Shown in pieces: positions 14,975 to 21,016 of a stretch of DNA of 43,241 bases. Within the stretch, counting starts at the first letter, position 1, and the number at the start of each line of letters is the position of its first letter. Position numbers and translations under genes: made by a program. The notes beneath the pieces are model-generated. The model saw nothing but the letters and a program-made list of their open reading frames with translations. It ran no database searches and had not been told where the DNA came from. The stretch comes from a virus, in IMG/VR virus record IMGVR_UViG_3300044837_000103, positions 1-43,241 of that record, one strand, 5' to 3'.

Positions 14975-16563
14975 TTTAAGGGATTATTGATTGTCTTCCA
15001 TGCTAAATCTTCCATTCCCTCACGATCGGATGTAAGATCATAAGAATCGCCGAGAGTAGTTTTACAGATTTGCCTTTTCATTTCTACTTTCTCATTGAAG
15101 AATTGATCTATTGTCCCATGGGCGACTAAATAGGTTGCAATTACAGGATATTTCTGTCCGTCTCTCCAGGCCCGCGCCTCAAACTGTTCTTCGTTCGCCG
15201 CATTCCATTGTCTCTCTAATACCAAAAGATTCGGAGCAGCTTGGATATTAAGACCCACGCCCCCAGCCAACATAGAGCAGACAAGAATATGAAAATTATC
15301 TTCATTGGTAAATTTGTCCACGATCCTTTGTTTCTCAAAGGGTCCATCCTTGCCGGTAAGTTTGAGTGTGCCATATTTATTCAATCCATAGTATAATTCA
15401 TTTACAACATCTTCATGGTGAACGCCGATGTTTAGTTTCAGTGGATACGTTGGATCAACCAGTTGATTGATTAATCCATCTTCCATCCAATTTGTAACCC
15501 ATTCTCTAGCATGGGGAGCTTTGGCTAAAGCGGTTAAACGTCTCATTTTGGTGAGCCAACCTAAAATTTCCATACTCTTCATTCCCTCTAACATTTCCAA
15601 CCGGAATTGTTTGAGTTCTGAATTATATGTATTTTTAACCTGTTCATCTTCGATTGTGACTATTTCGAAATTCCTACCGAAGGGAGGAAGCTTTTTTAAA
15701 ACTTCGGTTTTCTCTCGGCGGATAATGTATTGTGAGGTCTTTTCTTTGAACCGTTCTAGTTTCCACGATTGGATACGACCATCCGATAGCCACAATCGTT
15801 TAAAGGATGCGAAATCTGGAAAATTCACGGGGTCCAATAGATTCAAGATTGGAAAGTATTCTTCTGCTCGATTCATAATTGGAGTTCCACTCAGGAACAT
15901 CTTATGGGGTATTCCTTGCCCCTCGGTTTTCTTTACTGTACGGAAATCAGAATATCGTTGGGGTTTGGAGATATCGTATCCGGCAACAAGTTTAATTAAG
16001 GCTTTTGTACGTTGAGACGAAATATCCTTAAACTTATGGCACTCATCAACGCCTATACATTTGAATCCAATGTTTATTAGGGCTTTGAGATTTCCTGCTA
16101 GGGAATCATGAGAGACAATGTAAATTTTAAATCCTTTGGGAATAAGAGCGTTACGGCCCAATACTGGATTGATAGAATCAAAAACTTCAGTATCCAATCC
16201 CCACTCATGTAATTCTCGAATCCAATTATGCTGAACGGCGGCGGGGCACGTGATGAGTAATGGAGAAAGCTCGGCTATATTCTCCTTCCATGCCAGTATT
16301 AACTGCATGGTTTTACCTAACCCCGGCGCATCGGCGCATAATCCATTCCAATTGGACTCTACAAAGAATTTTACACCAGTTTCTTGATACTCATAAGCAG
16401 CCTTACGACCGTCTCTAGATGAAAAATCAAATTGAGAATCAAATAATGGTTTTTGTTCTATTCCCTGTGAGTGTCCACACTTGAAGAATAGTGTATCCTT
16501 TGATTGCCATTGGACCTGTTTAACCTTCCCACATTGGGGGCAAACTTCAACTAAGCGGGGCAT
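14971..16563 (-). CDS. SNF2-type superfamily 2 helicase (530 aa)
   Basis: An N-terminal zinc knuckle (CPQCGK, residues 8-13, with CGH at 29-31) precedes an SF2 core. Walker A is DAPGLGKT (78-85), the DEAD-box equivalent is DECH (173-176), and motif III is SGTP (225-228). Helicase C motifs include MLAGGVGLNIQAA and a terminal ARAWRDGQ, a variant of the SNF2 RxxRxGQ motif VI. Phage SNF2-like proteins of this length are thought to remodel DNA or displace bound proteins during replication or recombination. It follows the DUF7666-like gene by 9 nt and has an AGGAT ribosome binding site. Confidence 0.88.
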   Translation of the reverse strand: MPRLVEVCPQCGKVKQVQWQSKDTLFFKCGHSQGIEQKPLFDSQFDFSSRDGRKAAYEYQETGVKFFVESNWNGLCADAPGLGKTMQLILAWKENIAELSPLLITCPAAVQHNWIRELHEWGLDTEVFDSINPVLGRNALIPKGFKIYIVSHDSLAGNLKALINIGFKCIGVDECHKFKDISSQRTKALIKLVAGYDISKPQRYSDFRTVKKTEGQGIPHKMFLSGTPIMNRAEEYFPILNLLDPVNFPDFASFKRLWLSDGRIQSWKLERFKEKTSQYIIRREKTEVLKKLPPFGRNFEIVTIEDEQVKNTYNSELKQFRLEMLEGMKSMEILGWLTKMRRLTALAKAPHAREWVTNWMEDGLINQLVDPTYPLKLNIGVHHEDVVNELYYGLNKYGTLKLTGKDGPFEKQRIVDKFTNEDNFHILVCSMLAGGVGLNIQAAPNLLVLERQWNAANEEQFEARAWRDGQKYPVIATYLVAHGTIDQFFNEKVEMKRQICKTTLGDSYDLTSDREGMEDLAWKTINNPLK

Positions 16564-16572
16564 AATCTTATC

Positions 16573-17238
16573 CTATAGTTGGGGTTTAAAACCTAATACA
16601 ATTGCTTTTTCGGCTAGCGCATGAAAGTCAATTGGTATTTTGGAGAAAAGCGAAGCATAAGTAGCAGAATTAACAACAGCATAATCAGCATTAACAGCAG
16701 TATAATCAGCACTATAAGAATCACTAGAAGCAGCATCAGTAGCACTAGCAGCAGCATTAGCAGCACTAGTAGCATAAGCAAAATAATCAGCATTAGTAGC
16801 ATAAATAGCAGTATAAGCAAAATAAGCAGATTTCTGGGATCGATCTTTGCCATTCAGCCAGTTATCCGCCCACTTAAGCCAATTCACATCCGTATATACC
16901 TCTTTAGCACACAATATTGCAAAAGTAATTCGTTGTTCTATAGTGATTTCTGGAACTTTTATTTTGCATATCGTGGTTAATGTTTTACAGCCAATCTTTG
17001 CCCAATCTCGTATTGTGATATCACCTTCAGCTTCCCATATTATAGGATTTTCTATACCAGCGTGATTTGGATTTAGCAATATTGCTAACAATGGTGAGTC
17101 ATATGCATGAATCACACCATCTGAACACAATCCACCTTCACCTTTGGCTGTATGTGTTATACCTTCACCCCATAGGGTTTCGTTGTGTTTTCCCCGGCGC
17201 GTATAACTGTCTTTGTCCGTTAATTTGTACAGTTTCAT
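16573..17238 (-). CDS. DUF7666-like protein with Ala/Tyr/Ser low-complexity region (221 aa)
   Basis: The N-terminal ~100 residues (MKLYKLTDKDSYTRRGKHNE, then LWGEGITHTAKGEGGLCSDG, GCKTLTTICKI, EQRITFAILCAKEVY) match a family of small phage/prophage proteins often labelled DUF7666. Residues ~140-200 are a compositionally extreme stretch of Ala, Tyr, Ser, Asp and Asn, encoded by a degenerate triplet repeat (AGC-type codons on the + strand). A short conserved C-terminus follows (ALAEKAIVLGFKP). Family members I recall have similar Ala-rich repeat tails. It overlaps the upstream gene by ATGA. Biochemical role unknown. Confidence 0.65.
   Translation of the reverse strand: MKLYKLTDKDSYTRRGKHNETLWGEGITHTAKGEGGLCSDGVIHAYDSPLLAILLNPNHAGIENPIIWEAEGDITIRDWAKIGCKTLTTICKIKVPEITIEQRITFAILCAKEVYTDVNWLKWADNWLNGKDRSQKSAYFAYTAIYATNADYFAYATSAANAAASATDAASSDSYSADYTAVNADYAVVNSATYASLFSKIPIDFHALAEKAIVLGFKPQL
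16640..16840. repeat. Triplet-phased low-complexity repeat (AGCA/ATA units)
   Basis: About 200 bases consist of interspersed AGCA, AGCAGC, ATAATC and ATAAGC units in three-base phase, encoding the Ala/Tyr/Ser-rich part of the DUF7666-like protein. The repeat is in frame, so unit gain or loss would change protein length without a frameshift. Open frames on both strands here are a by-product of this composition. Confidence 0.7.
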
Positions 17239-17864
17239 AACTTTCCCATATCCTTTAACATTTGCCTACATTGTTCAATCGAGCGACCCAATTTCAATGA
17301 GCCTTGAATCATCTTGTGATTATCTTTACAATTCTGAGAACATAATAGAGCAGTTGAAGGGTTTTGACAAATGTAGCATAGACCATCCGGTGATACCTTT
17401 TCTCCCAAAGATTTTACTGCTTTAATTTTTGTTTCTTTATCCCTGTTTTCTACTGTATCCCGAACCAGTTTTGTATCTCGTTTGTGGACTTGACCTCGAA
17501 TTTCGTTGCGAACCTTATCGAATTCATAGTCCTGCTCATGTTTTCGGAGCTTATGGATGATAAACGATAATTCATTCACCGCATTTTGTAATACCTGTGT
17601 ATGAATCATGAGTTCGTCCGGGGACATTCCAACGACTAGGAAATTATTCAACGCGGAGGCTGAATTCTTTTTCGCCGTCTCTAGAGTCATTGGATCAGTG
17701 AGGATGGATTTATTATAACTCTCGTAGGGATGATAAACCAAACGAATTTTATTCAACCAATTTATCATACAAAGCTCGGAGCAATAATGACCTTGAACGA
17801 CATTAGTCATATAGCCTTCGGATTCTTTATGACAATAACAGCAAGATTTCATTTCAATTTTCAC
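17235..17864 (-). CDS. Double zinc-finger protein, first firm gene of leftward operon (209 aa)
   Basis: The N-terminus has CCYCHKES and HYCSELCMINWL (residues ~8-35), a treble-clef or MYM/FCS-type layout. A second cluster near the C-terminus reads GLCYICQNP...LCSQNCKDNH (~165-190). The centre is a long charged helix. Both clusters have the CxxC-x(n)-CxxxC form seen in zinc fingers that bind nucleic acid or proteins. As the first confident gene after the leftward promoters it is probably expressed first, so a regulatory or host-takeover role is plausible. No exact family is recognised. Confidence 0.65.
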   Translation of the reverse strand: MKIEMKSCCYCHKESEGYMTNVVQGHYCSELCMINWLNKIRLVYHPYESYNKSILTDPMTLETAKKNSASALNNFLVVGMSPDELMIHTQVLQNAVNELSFIIHKLRKHEQDYEFDKVRNEIRGQVHKRDTKLVRDTVENRDKETKIKAVKSLGEKVSPDGLCYICQNPSTALLCSQNCKDNHKMIQGSLKLGRSIEQCRQMLKDMGKL

Positions 17865-17927
17865 TTTCTACCCATAGGGTCTCTAGGGGTATCCTCTCGG
17901 GTAGGAGGCCGGAGGGAGGACAAGACT

Positions 17928-17956
17928 AGGGTATCATGAGGTCTATGGAGAGTCAA
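17928..17956 (-). promoter_or_regulatory. Sigma-70-like promoter for the leftward operon
   Basis: On the minus strand, TTGACT (17956-17951) is followed after 17 nt by TACCCT (17933-17928), with a TG extended -10 (TGATACCCT). It lies about 65-90 nt upstream of the 209-aa gene start. The -35 box is nearly consensus; the -10 is weaker but supported by the TG motif. Confidence 0.55.
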
Positions 17957-18054
17957 GAGTTTTTATCTCCAATGGAATCAAGGGGTTAGGAGGAAAACTC
18001 GTTGACCCTACCGTGTGCGAATCGAGCCTGTGAGGGGGCTATTTAGGCTATATG

Positions 18055-18074
18055 CTAAGTGCCTCATTCTAAAG
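18055..18074 (+). repeat. 20-bp direct repeat, copy A
   Basis: CTAAGTGCCTCATTCTAAAG; the copy at 19854-19873 differs at one base (G to A at position 7). It lies in the divergent control region. Its last bases are also the left arm of an inverted repeat (ATTCTAAAGG at 18066-18075 with CCTTTAGAAT at 18137-18146) that brackets an AT-rich tract. Confidence 0.75.
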
Positions 18075-18146
18075 GACTTACACCCGGGGCCTATGGGTAG
18101 ATATTTAGTATATATATTTTTTATATATGTATTAACCCTTTAGAAT
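18066..18146. promoter_or_regulatory. Inverted repeat enclosing an alternating AT tract (possible origin or operator)
   Basis: Arms ATTCTAAAGG (18066-18075) and CCTTTAGAAT (18137-18146) are perfectly complementary. Between them lies a GC-rich CCCGGGGCC patch and then TAGTATATATATTTTTTATATATG (split by register around 18108-18130). Easily melted AT DNA between repeats in the divergent region suits a replication origin or a two-way switch; neither is proven. Confidence 0.4.
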
Positions 18147-18149
18147 CAA
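18126..18149 (-). promoter_or_regulatory. Second candidate leftward promoter beside the inverted repeat
   Basis: On the minus strand TTGATT (from 18149) is followed by a TATAAA-type -10 in the alternating AT tract, with a spacer of about 16-18 nt depending on register. The -35 overlaps the right arm of the ATTCTAAAGG inverted repeat, so a repressor at that repeat could control it. The AT tract makes chance -10 matches likely, so this is weaker than the promoter at 17928. Confidence 0.3.
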
Positions 18150-18305
18150 CAATTTACAGACCATCTTTTTAAAAAGTTCCCCAAACGAAATCGCGCGGGG
18201 GGGTACAACGGCTAAGTCCTTTGTTTTCATAGGTTTAGCCCACATTTTATCTCCTGCCCATCTCCAGGAACCTCCAAAACCCCTCCCAAATACCTCAAAT
18301 TCCAT
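18132..18305 (-). CDS. Doubtful small ORF in the control region (57 aa)
   Basis: The frame starting at 18305 reads MEFEVFGRGFGGSWRWAGDK and ends in a basic helix (FKKMVCKLLILKG). Only a weak AGG precedes it, and a promoter for it is not obvious. If real it would be the first gene of the leftward unit. The aromatic/glycine pattern looks protein-like, but the repeats and promoter at its 3' end argue for non-coding use of this DNA. Confidence 0.25.
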   Translation of the reverse strand: MEFEVFGRGFGGSWRWAGDKMWAKPMKTKDLAVVPPRAISFGELFKKMVCKLLILKG

Positions 18306-18375
18306 CTTCGTACCTGTGAAAGAAAGGCGAAAATGCAAAATTCCATTATTTTCTTCACTTTTTTATTCTTTTCAC

Positions 18376-18405
18376 TTGACTCAAATTGACCATTTCGAGT
18401 ATCAT
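18376..18405 (+). promoter_or_regulatory. Strong sigma-70-like rightward promoter
   Basis: TTGACT (18376-18381) and TATCAT (18400-18405) are separated by 18 nt. Transcription should start near 18412, at the GGAGGT ribosome binding site (18413-18418), giving a very short leader for the gene at 18425. The CTTGACTC string is shared with the leftward promoter at 17956. Confidence 0.65.
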
Positions 18406-18424
18406 CTTAATAGGAGGTGAGCGA

Positions 18425-18871
18425 ATGAGACCAAAAAATCTTAGATCACTTGACCTACCTAAAAGGATGGCGAACATGCCTACGACCGCGACCGCTAAGA
18501 AGTCCGTTTTTAACCTAGATACCTTCCAGAAGGAATCAAAGGTTGTCGAATATTCTGTACCCGAGGATTTTACCACCGCCGATCAATTGAGTTCTTTCAG
18601 TTCGGCTGATTTACTCAAACTGGTAAACTCCGCCCGAAAGCGTCAGGCTCTACTTGACGCCAAAGATTCAATCGTCGGGGCAAATGCCGCCGCTGTTTAC
18701 AAGTTCATTTCTCAGTGGCGAGTGATTCCTCGTTACGCCGCAATTGAGGCGCGTTCAGAACAGACCAATAAGATTCTTGAAGATATCAAGGCAATGCCTG
18801 TTATTTTCGAGGATCTCAAAACCATCGCCATGTCGGCACAATCAGCCGTCGAAGATGAAGACGAGGAATAG
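18425..18871 (+). CDS. Small acidic-tailed protein, first rightward gene (148 aa)
   Basis: GGAGGTGAGCGA precedes the ATG at 18425, a near-perfect ribosome binding site that decides the start over an upstream TTG. The protein has a basic N-terminus (MRPKNLRSLDLPKRM), a helical middle (SADLLKLVNSARKRQALLDA) and an acidic C-terminus (SAVEDEDEE). It has its own strong promoter and is followed by an intrinsic terminator, so it is a monocistronic, probably abundant early transcript. No family is recognised; a DNA-binding or host-takeover role is possible. Confidence 0.75.
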   Translation: MRPKNLRSLDLPKRMANMPTTATAKKSVFNLDTFQKESKVVEYSVPEDFTTADQLSSFSSADLLKLVNSARKRQALLDAKDSIVGANAAAVYKFISQWRVIPRYAAIEARSEQTNKILEDIKAMPVIFEDLKTIAMSAQSAVEDEDEE

Positions 18872-18890
18872 TTTAGACTAATTCTAATCT

Positions 18891-18923
18891 AAGGGAGGGA
18901 TTAATTTCTCTCCCTTTTCTTTG
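18891..18923 (+). terminator. Intrinsic terminator after the 148-aa gene
   Basis: AAGGGAGGGA pairs with TCTCTCCCTT around TTAATT, followed by TTCTTT. The stem is purine/pyrimidine-rich with one mismatch or bulge, and the T-run is good. It lies about 20 nt after the stop codon and isolates the first rightward gene. Confidence 0.75.
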
Positions 18924-18972
18924 CTTATGAACTTTGTGCTATAGAGTAGTTTGCATAAAGTATATTCTTTTT

Positions 18973-19003
18973 ATAAAGAACTTTGCATCATAAAGAACTT
19001 TGC
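18973..19003 (+). repeat. Two direct copies of ATAAAGAACTTTGC
   Basis: ATAAAGAACTTTGC occurs at 18973-18986 and 18990-19003, 17 nt apart; a partial copy (GAACTTTG) lies near 18928 and a CATAAAG near 18952. Tandem 14-mers near a transcript start are typical of activator or repressor binding sites. They sit between the terminator and the next gene. Confidence 0.6.
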
Positions 19004-19080
19004 CACCGGTCCTCCCCAATATGCCGGCTCATTTTCGACTTCGGACTTCCGACCGCAGGGAGGAACCCGGGACTGTAATA

Positions 19081-19128
19081 AAAATTTTTAAAATTTTTAA
19101 AATTTTTAAAATTTTAAATTTAAAATTT
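19081..19128 (+). repeat. AT-only tandem repeat (AAATTTTTA-type) before a start codon
   Basis: About 48 bases are pure A and T, built from three AAATTTTTA-like 9-mers followed by looser units, directly upstream of the GGAGG ribosome binding site at 19129-19133. Such phased A/T tracts bend DNA or act as UP elements, and could also melt easily. On RNA they would leave an unstructured leader. Confidence 0.6.
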
Positions 19129-19137
19129 GGAGGCTAA

Positions 19138-19557
19138 ATGAAATACAACAAATACAATTCCAAAGGCGAACTAAAGGACCATTTGTGGAGAGAGGGTAAA
19201 AATATTGCAAAAGTTGTTAATTTTTCCGCCGCGCCGCCCCCGCATAAGATGGATGGGGGGCAATCTGATCCTTATCCTCGGCATACGATTTATGATGTTC
19301 GATTGAATAATATTTACGGAAAACAAATCCGTTTCGGCTATCTCGTTCCAGTCGGCGCCGAGCCACATCAATTATTGAGAGATCTTTTACACTTCTACCA
19401 AATTACTCCGAAGCCCTGGGTTATTGTCACATTAAATTATAACCTAGAGAAAAAACTTCCCCAAATAGTTTCTCTACAAGAGGTTAAAGATATGACACAA
19501 GAGGAAATGGAACAGAAATCCCTCGACGAGAGAGGGGGAAGGGTGTCTTTGAATTGA
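19138..19557 (+). CDS. Unknown protein (139 aa)
   Basis: GGAGG precedes the ATG by 4 nt. The protein starts MKYNKYNSKGELKDHLWREG and has a central beta-rich part (HTIYDVRLNNIYGKQIRFGY, LVPVGAEPHQLLRDLLHFY) and a Gln/Glu-rich C-terminus. No family is recognised. Regular secondary-structure spacing suggests a single small domain. It follows the AT repeat tract and heads a short run of small genes. Confidence 0.6.
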   Translation: MKYNKYNSKGELKDHLWREGKNIAKVVNFSAAPPPHKMDGGQSDPYPRHTIYDVRLNNIYGKQIRFGYLVPVGAEPHQLLRDLLHFYQITPKPWVIVTLNYNLEKKLPQIVSLQEVKDMTQEEMEQKSLDERGGRVSLN

Positions 19558-19763
19558 AATATAAGTATAATATCGGTTGTCATATCTATTATCCAAATGT
19601 TCGAACTCAAATGAATTGGAAAATGGAAAAAATCTCAAAACAAATAACTACAGAATTCTACAAAGAATTCTTTCAACTGCCGCCCCTAATGGTGAAATTG
19701 TCAGATGAAAAAAGAAATTCGTTTACTGGTGGAATCTCGGTTGGATTACCCTTCTACTATTAA
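19554..19763 (+). CDS. Possible small protein with TTG start (69 aa)
   Basis: A TTG codon overlaps the preceding TGA (TTGA), with GGAAGG about 11 nt upstream. The frame reads MKYKYNIGCHIYYPNVRTQM, then KQITTEFYKEFFQLPPLMVK. Its first residues resemble the start of the previous protein (MKYNKYN), which may be chance. The rare start codon and a competing frame at 19705 lower confidence. Confidence 0.35.
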   Translation: MKYKYNIGCHIYYPNVRTQMNWKMEKISKQITTEFYKEFFQLPPLMVKLSDEKRNSFTGGISVGLPFYY

Positions 19764-19857
19764 AAAAATTGCAGCCAAAAGAGAAAAATCACTTCCACGG
19801 ATGCGGGAGTACTCCCGGGAGCTTCGGAGCCTACTTAGGAGCCTAAAGGGGGCCTAA
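19705..19857 (+). CDS. Possible small basic protein (50 aa)
   Basis: The ATG at 19705 opens MKKEIRLLVESRLDYPSTIK and continues through an Arg/Lys-rich helix (MREYSRELRSLLRSLKGA). GGTGA lies about 10 nt upstream. The amphipathic basic helix resembles small nucleic-acid-binding proteins. It overlaps the 69-aa frame by 59 nt, and its end runs into DNA with hairpins and repeats, so its C-terminal composition may partly reflect that structure. Confidence 0.35.
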   Translation: MKKEIRLLVESRLDYPSTIKKIAAKREKSLPRMREYSRELRSLLRSLKGA

Positions 19858-19860
19858 GTA
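19811..19860. other. Cluster of palindromes before the terminase region
   Basis: GGGAGTACTCCC is a perfect 12-bp palindrome near 19806-19817. Further on, TACTTAGG pairs with CCTAAGTA (ending 19860) across about 13 nt, and GGAGCCTA occurs twice. The second copy of the 20-bp repeat begins inside this cluster. No terminator-like T-run follows. Confidence 0.5.
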
Positions 19861-19873
19861 CCTCATTCTAAAG
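19854..19873 (+). repeat. 20-bp direct repeat, copy B
   Basis: CTAAGTACCTCATTCTAAAG matches copy A at 18055-18074 at 19 of 20 bases, same strand, 1799 bp away. It lies in the gap before the putative small terminase gene. Two such sites flanking the early rightward genes suggest a shared binding protein. Confidence 0.75.
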
Positions 19874-20066
19874 CCTGTATCCTTTCCTAGTAATCTACCC
19901 TGTCCTATGATACCATTGCCAAGATAGGCGTTCGGTCTGTCCTTTCTTAATACTCCTGTGAAAAGCGTAGAGGAAAAAGAATCGGAACTTCGAGAACGGT
20001 TTCAATTCTCTCCTCTACGTTCTTTTCTAGAGAGAGGAAAGGATAATTCCGAAAGAGAATTAATAC
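19858..20066. other. Non-coding gap before terminase/spike module (about 210 nt)
   Basis: The stretch contains copy B of the direct repeat and the CGTAGAGGA hairpin, and I see no convincing gene. The only frame (GTG at 19958) lacks a ribosome binding site and clashes with the next gene. Given its place upstream of a possible small terminase, it is a reasonable candidate for a packaging recognition site. Confidence 0.45.
19965..20019 (+). other. Long hairpin upstream of the putative small terminase gene
   Basis: CGTAGAGGA (19965-19973) is exactly complementary to TCCTCTACG (20011-20019); inside it AGAAT and ATTCT can extend the stem after a small bulge. A GTG frame crosses the same DNA but has no ribosome binding site. 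The structure sits 48 nt before the gene at 20067, a position where packaging sites or leader elements are often found. Confidence 0.5.
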
Positions 20067-20399
20067 ATGCCCCTATTGAGACCGGAAGTAAAACAAAACC
20101 CGACATTAGAATTGATGCGCGAGGTTCTCAAGTCCGATGTTTCCCCGAAAAGTGAACGGGGATCTCGGGCAAGACAAGCCCTAGAAGATTCCGGTTTATC
20201 CATCGAAGCTGCGGCATTACATCTTGCAGATATTGTATCTGGTACTCAAGATGATTCTACGAAGTTAAAAGCTTTGGACACGGCATTGAAAATCCACGGG
20301 GCAATGGAGCCAGAAAAATCTCAAGGGAATCAGATTCAGGTTAATTTTCTATTTGATGGTAATATGCAATCGGCCATGGATATTCTAAGGCCGAGATAA
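20067..20399 (+). CDS. Putative small terminase subunit-like protein (110 aa)
   Basis: A stop codon lies three bases upstream in frame, so the ATG at 20067 is the earliest start. The centre reads ALEDSGLSIEAAALHLADIV, then STKLKALDTALKIHGAMEPE. This follows the usual pattern of short phage proteins with a helical recognition unit and a [KR]LKALDxALKIHG helix that precede large terminases. The N-terminus is basic. If correct, the usual TerS-TerL pair is separated here by about 7 kb of spike genes. An alternative is a small transcription factor. Confidence 0.4.
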   Translation: MPLLRPEVKQNPTLELMREVLKSDVSPKSERGSRARQALEDSGLSIEAAALHLADIVSGTQDDSTKLKALDTALKIHGAMEPEKSQGNQIQVNFLFDGNMQSAMDILRPR

Positions 20400-20411
20400 A
20401 AAGAGGCTAAA

Positions 20412-20693
20412 ATGGGAACAGAAACAAAGATGTCAGCTGTAACTCTTGTAGAAGACCGGCCGATTTTCACGATGAAATATAAACTCGGCCATCTCTATCA
20501 TGATTTGAACTTTTTTGCCGTGGATCAGGAAGCGGCCCTTAATAAAGCAAACACTTATATTCAATTTCTTGCCGGGTCCAGTAATATAAAAGTAATGCTC
20601 ATTGGACAGGTCCGGCCCCTTGCCATTGATATTGATAAAGAAATTTCTAGGCAAAAGAACGCTCCGCCCCAGATGACCGTGGTGCCGGCGTAA
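20412..20693 (+). CDS. Unknown small protein (93 aa)
   Basis: AAGAGGCTAAA precedes the ATG. The product has alternating beta and helix (TMKYKLGHLYHDLNFFAVDQ, EAALNKANTYIQFL, SNIKVMLIGQVRPLAID). Such compact alpha/beta pieces are common in phage early proteins, but no family is identifiable. It is followed directly by the DUF2934-like gene. Confidence 0.55.
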   Translation: MGTETKMSAVTLVEDRPIFTMKYKLGHLYHDLNFFAVDQEAALNKANTYIQFLAGSSNIKVMLIGQVRPLAIDIDKEISRQKNAPPQMTVVPA

Positions 20694-20879
20694 ATGAAAA
20701 ACTATAAAAGGGAAAATACATATATGCCAGATACTGTAAATGCAGAATGTACTATGCCTTCTCAGGAAGATTTGGAAACTGCGGCATATTACATTTGGGA
20801 AAAACGGGTTGCGTGCCATACACCCGGGGATGAACTTGATGATTGGGATTCGGCTTTAAGGCAGTTTGGGGAAAAATAA
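20694..20879 (+). CDS. DUF2934-like small protein (61 aa)
   Basis: The C-terminal ~35 residues (ETAAYYIWEKRVACHTPGDE, then DDWDSALRQFG) follow the DUF2934 pattern of an AYxIWE helix, a Gly/Asp turn and a W-x-x-A helix. DUF2934 proteins are short and widespread in bacteria, usually of unknown role. The true start may be the second ATG at 20724 (MPDTVNAEC), which has AAAAGGGA upstream; the first ATG directly follows the previous stop but lacks a ribosome binding site. Confidence 0.55.
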   Translation: MKNYKRENTYMPDTVNAECTMPSQEDLETAAYYIWEKRVACHTPGDELDDWDSALRQFGEK

Positions 20880-21016
20880 TGTATAAAAGTCTTAAACAGG
20901 AAGGTTTATTTCATAGTAAGAATTCTCCAGTCTCTAAGAGTGTTGTTAAAGAGTTTGATCGTGCTACAAAGGGTAGATCATTACCCAAAAGTGCACCGAA
21001 AAAGGGGAAGAAGTGA
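20879..21016 (+). CDS. Small basic protein (45 aa)
   Basis: The ATG overlaps the previous TAA (TAATG). The frame is MYKSLKQEGLFHSKNSPVSK followed by a lysine-rich tail (SAPKKGKK), and its stop overlaps the next gene's GTG (GTGA). The basic, disordered character is like the small proteins at 26706, 29132 and 31239. It may bind nucleic acid or be a virion-associated peptide. Confidence 0.5.
   Translation: MYKSLKQEGLFHSKNSPVSKSVVKEFDRATKGRSLPKSAPKKGKK

Larger units (their letters stand above)
17865..18424. other. Divergent intergenic control region (about 560 nt)
   Basis: Leftward and rightward transcription units start on either side of this segment. It contains candidate promoters both ways, copy A of the 20-bp repeat, the ATTCTAAAGG inverted repeat and the AT tract. 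Only one doubtful small frame (18132-18305, minus) lies within it. It is the longest stretch in the window without a confident gene, which fits a main regulatory and possibly replicative site. Confidence 0.6.

Noticed and set aside
15467-16015. Plus-strand frame inside the SNF2 helicase gene
   Set aside because: The minus-strand helicase has all the expected motifs; the opposite frame is Ser/Arg-rich and has no ribosome binding site.
16640-16840. CRISPR-like or minisatellite array
   Set aside because: There are no spacers and no fixed-length units; it is coding low complexity.
16614-16980. Leu/Met-rich and Ser/Ile-rich frames in the Ala-repeat region
   Set aside because: They are by-products of the triplet-phased repeat; the DUF7666-like frame has recognisable flanking domains and operon overlaps.
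17865-18424. tRNA or known riboswitch in the control region
   Set aside because: I could not find a cloverleaf, a T-loop consensus or a recognised riboswitch core by eye; a covariance-model search would be decisive.
19958-20155. GTG-started frame overlapping the putative small terminase start
   Set aside because: No ribosome binding site, 89 nt of clash with the better frame at 20067, and its first part coincides with a hairpin.
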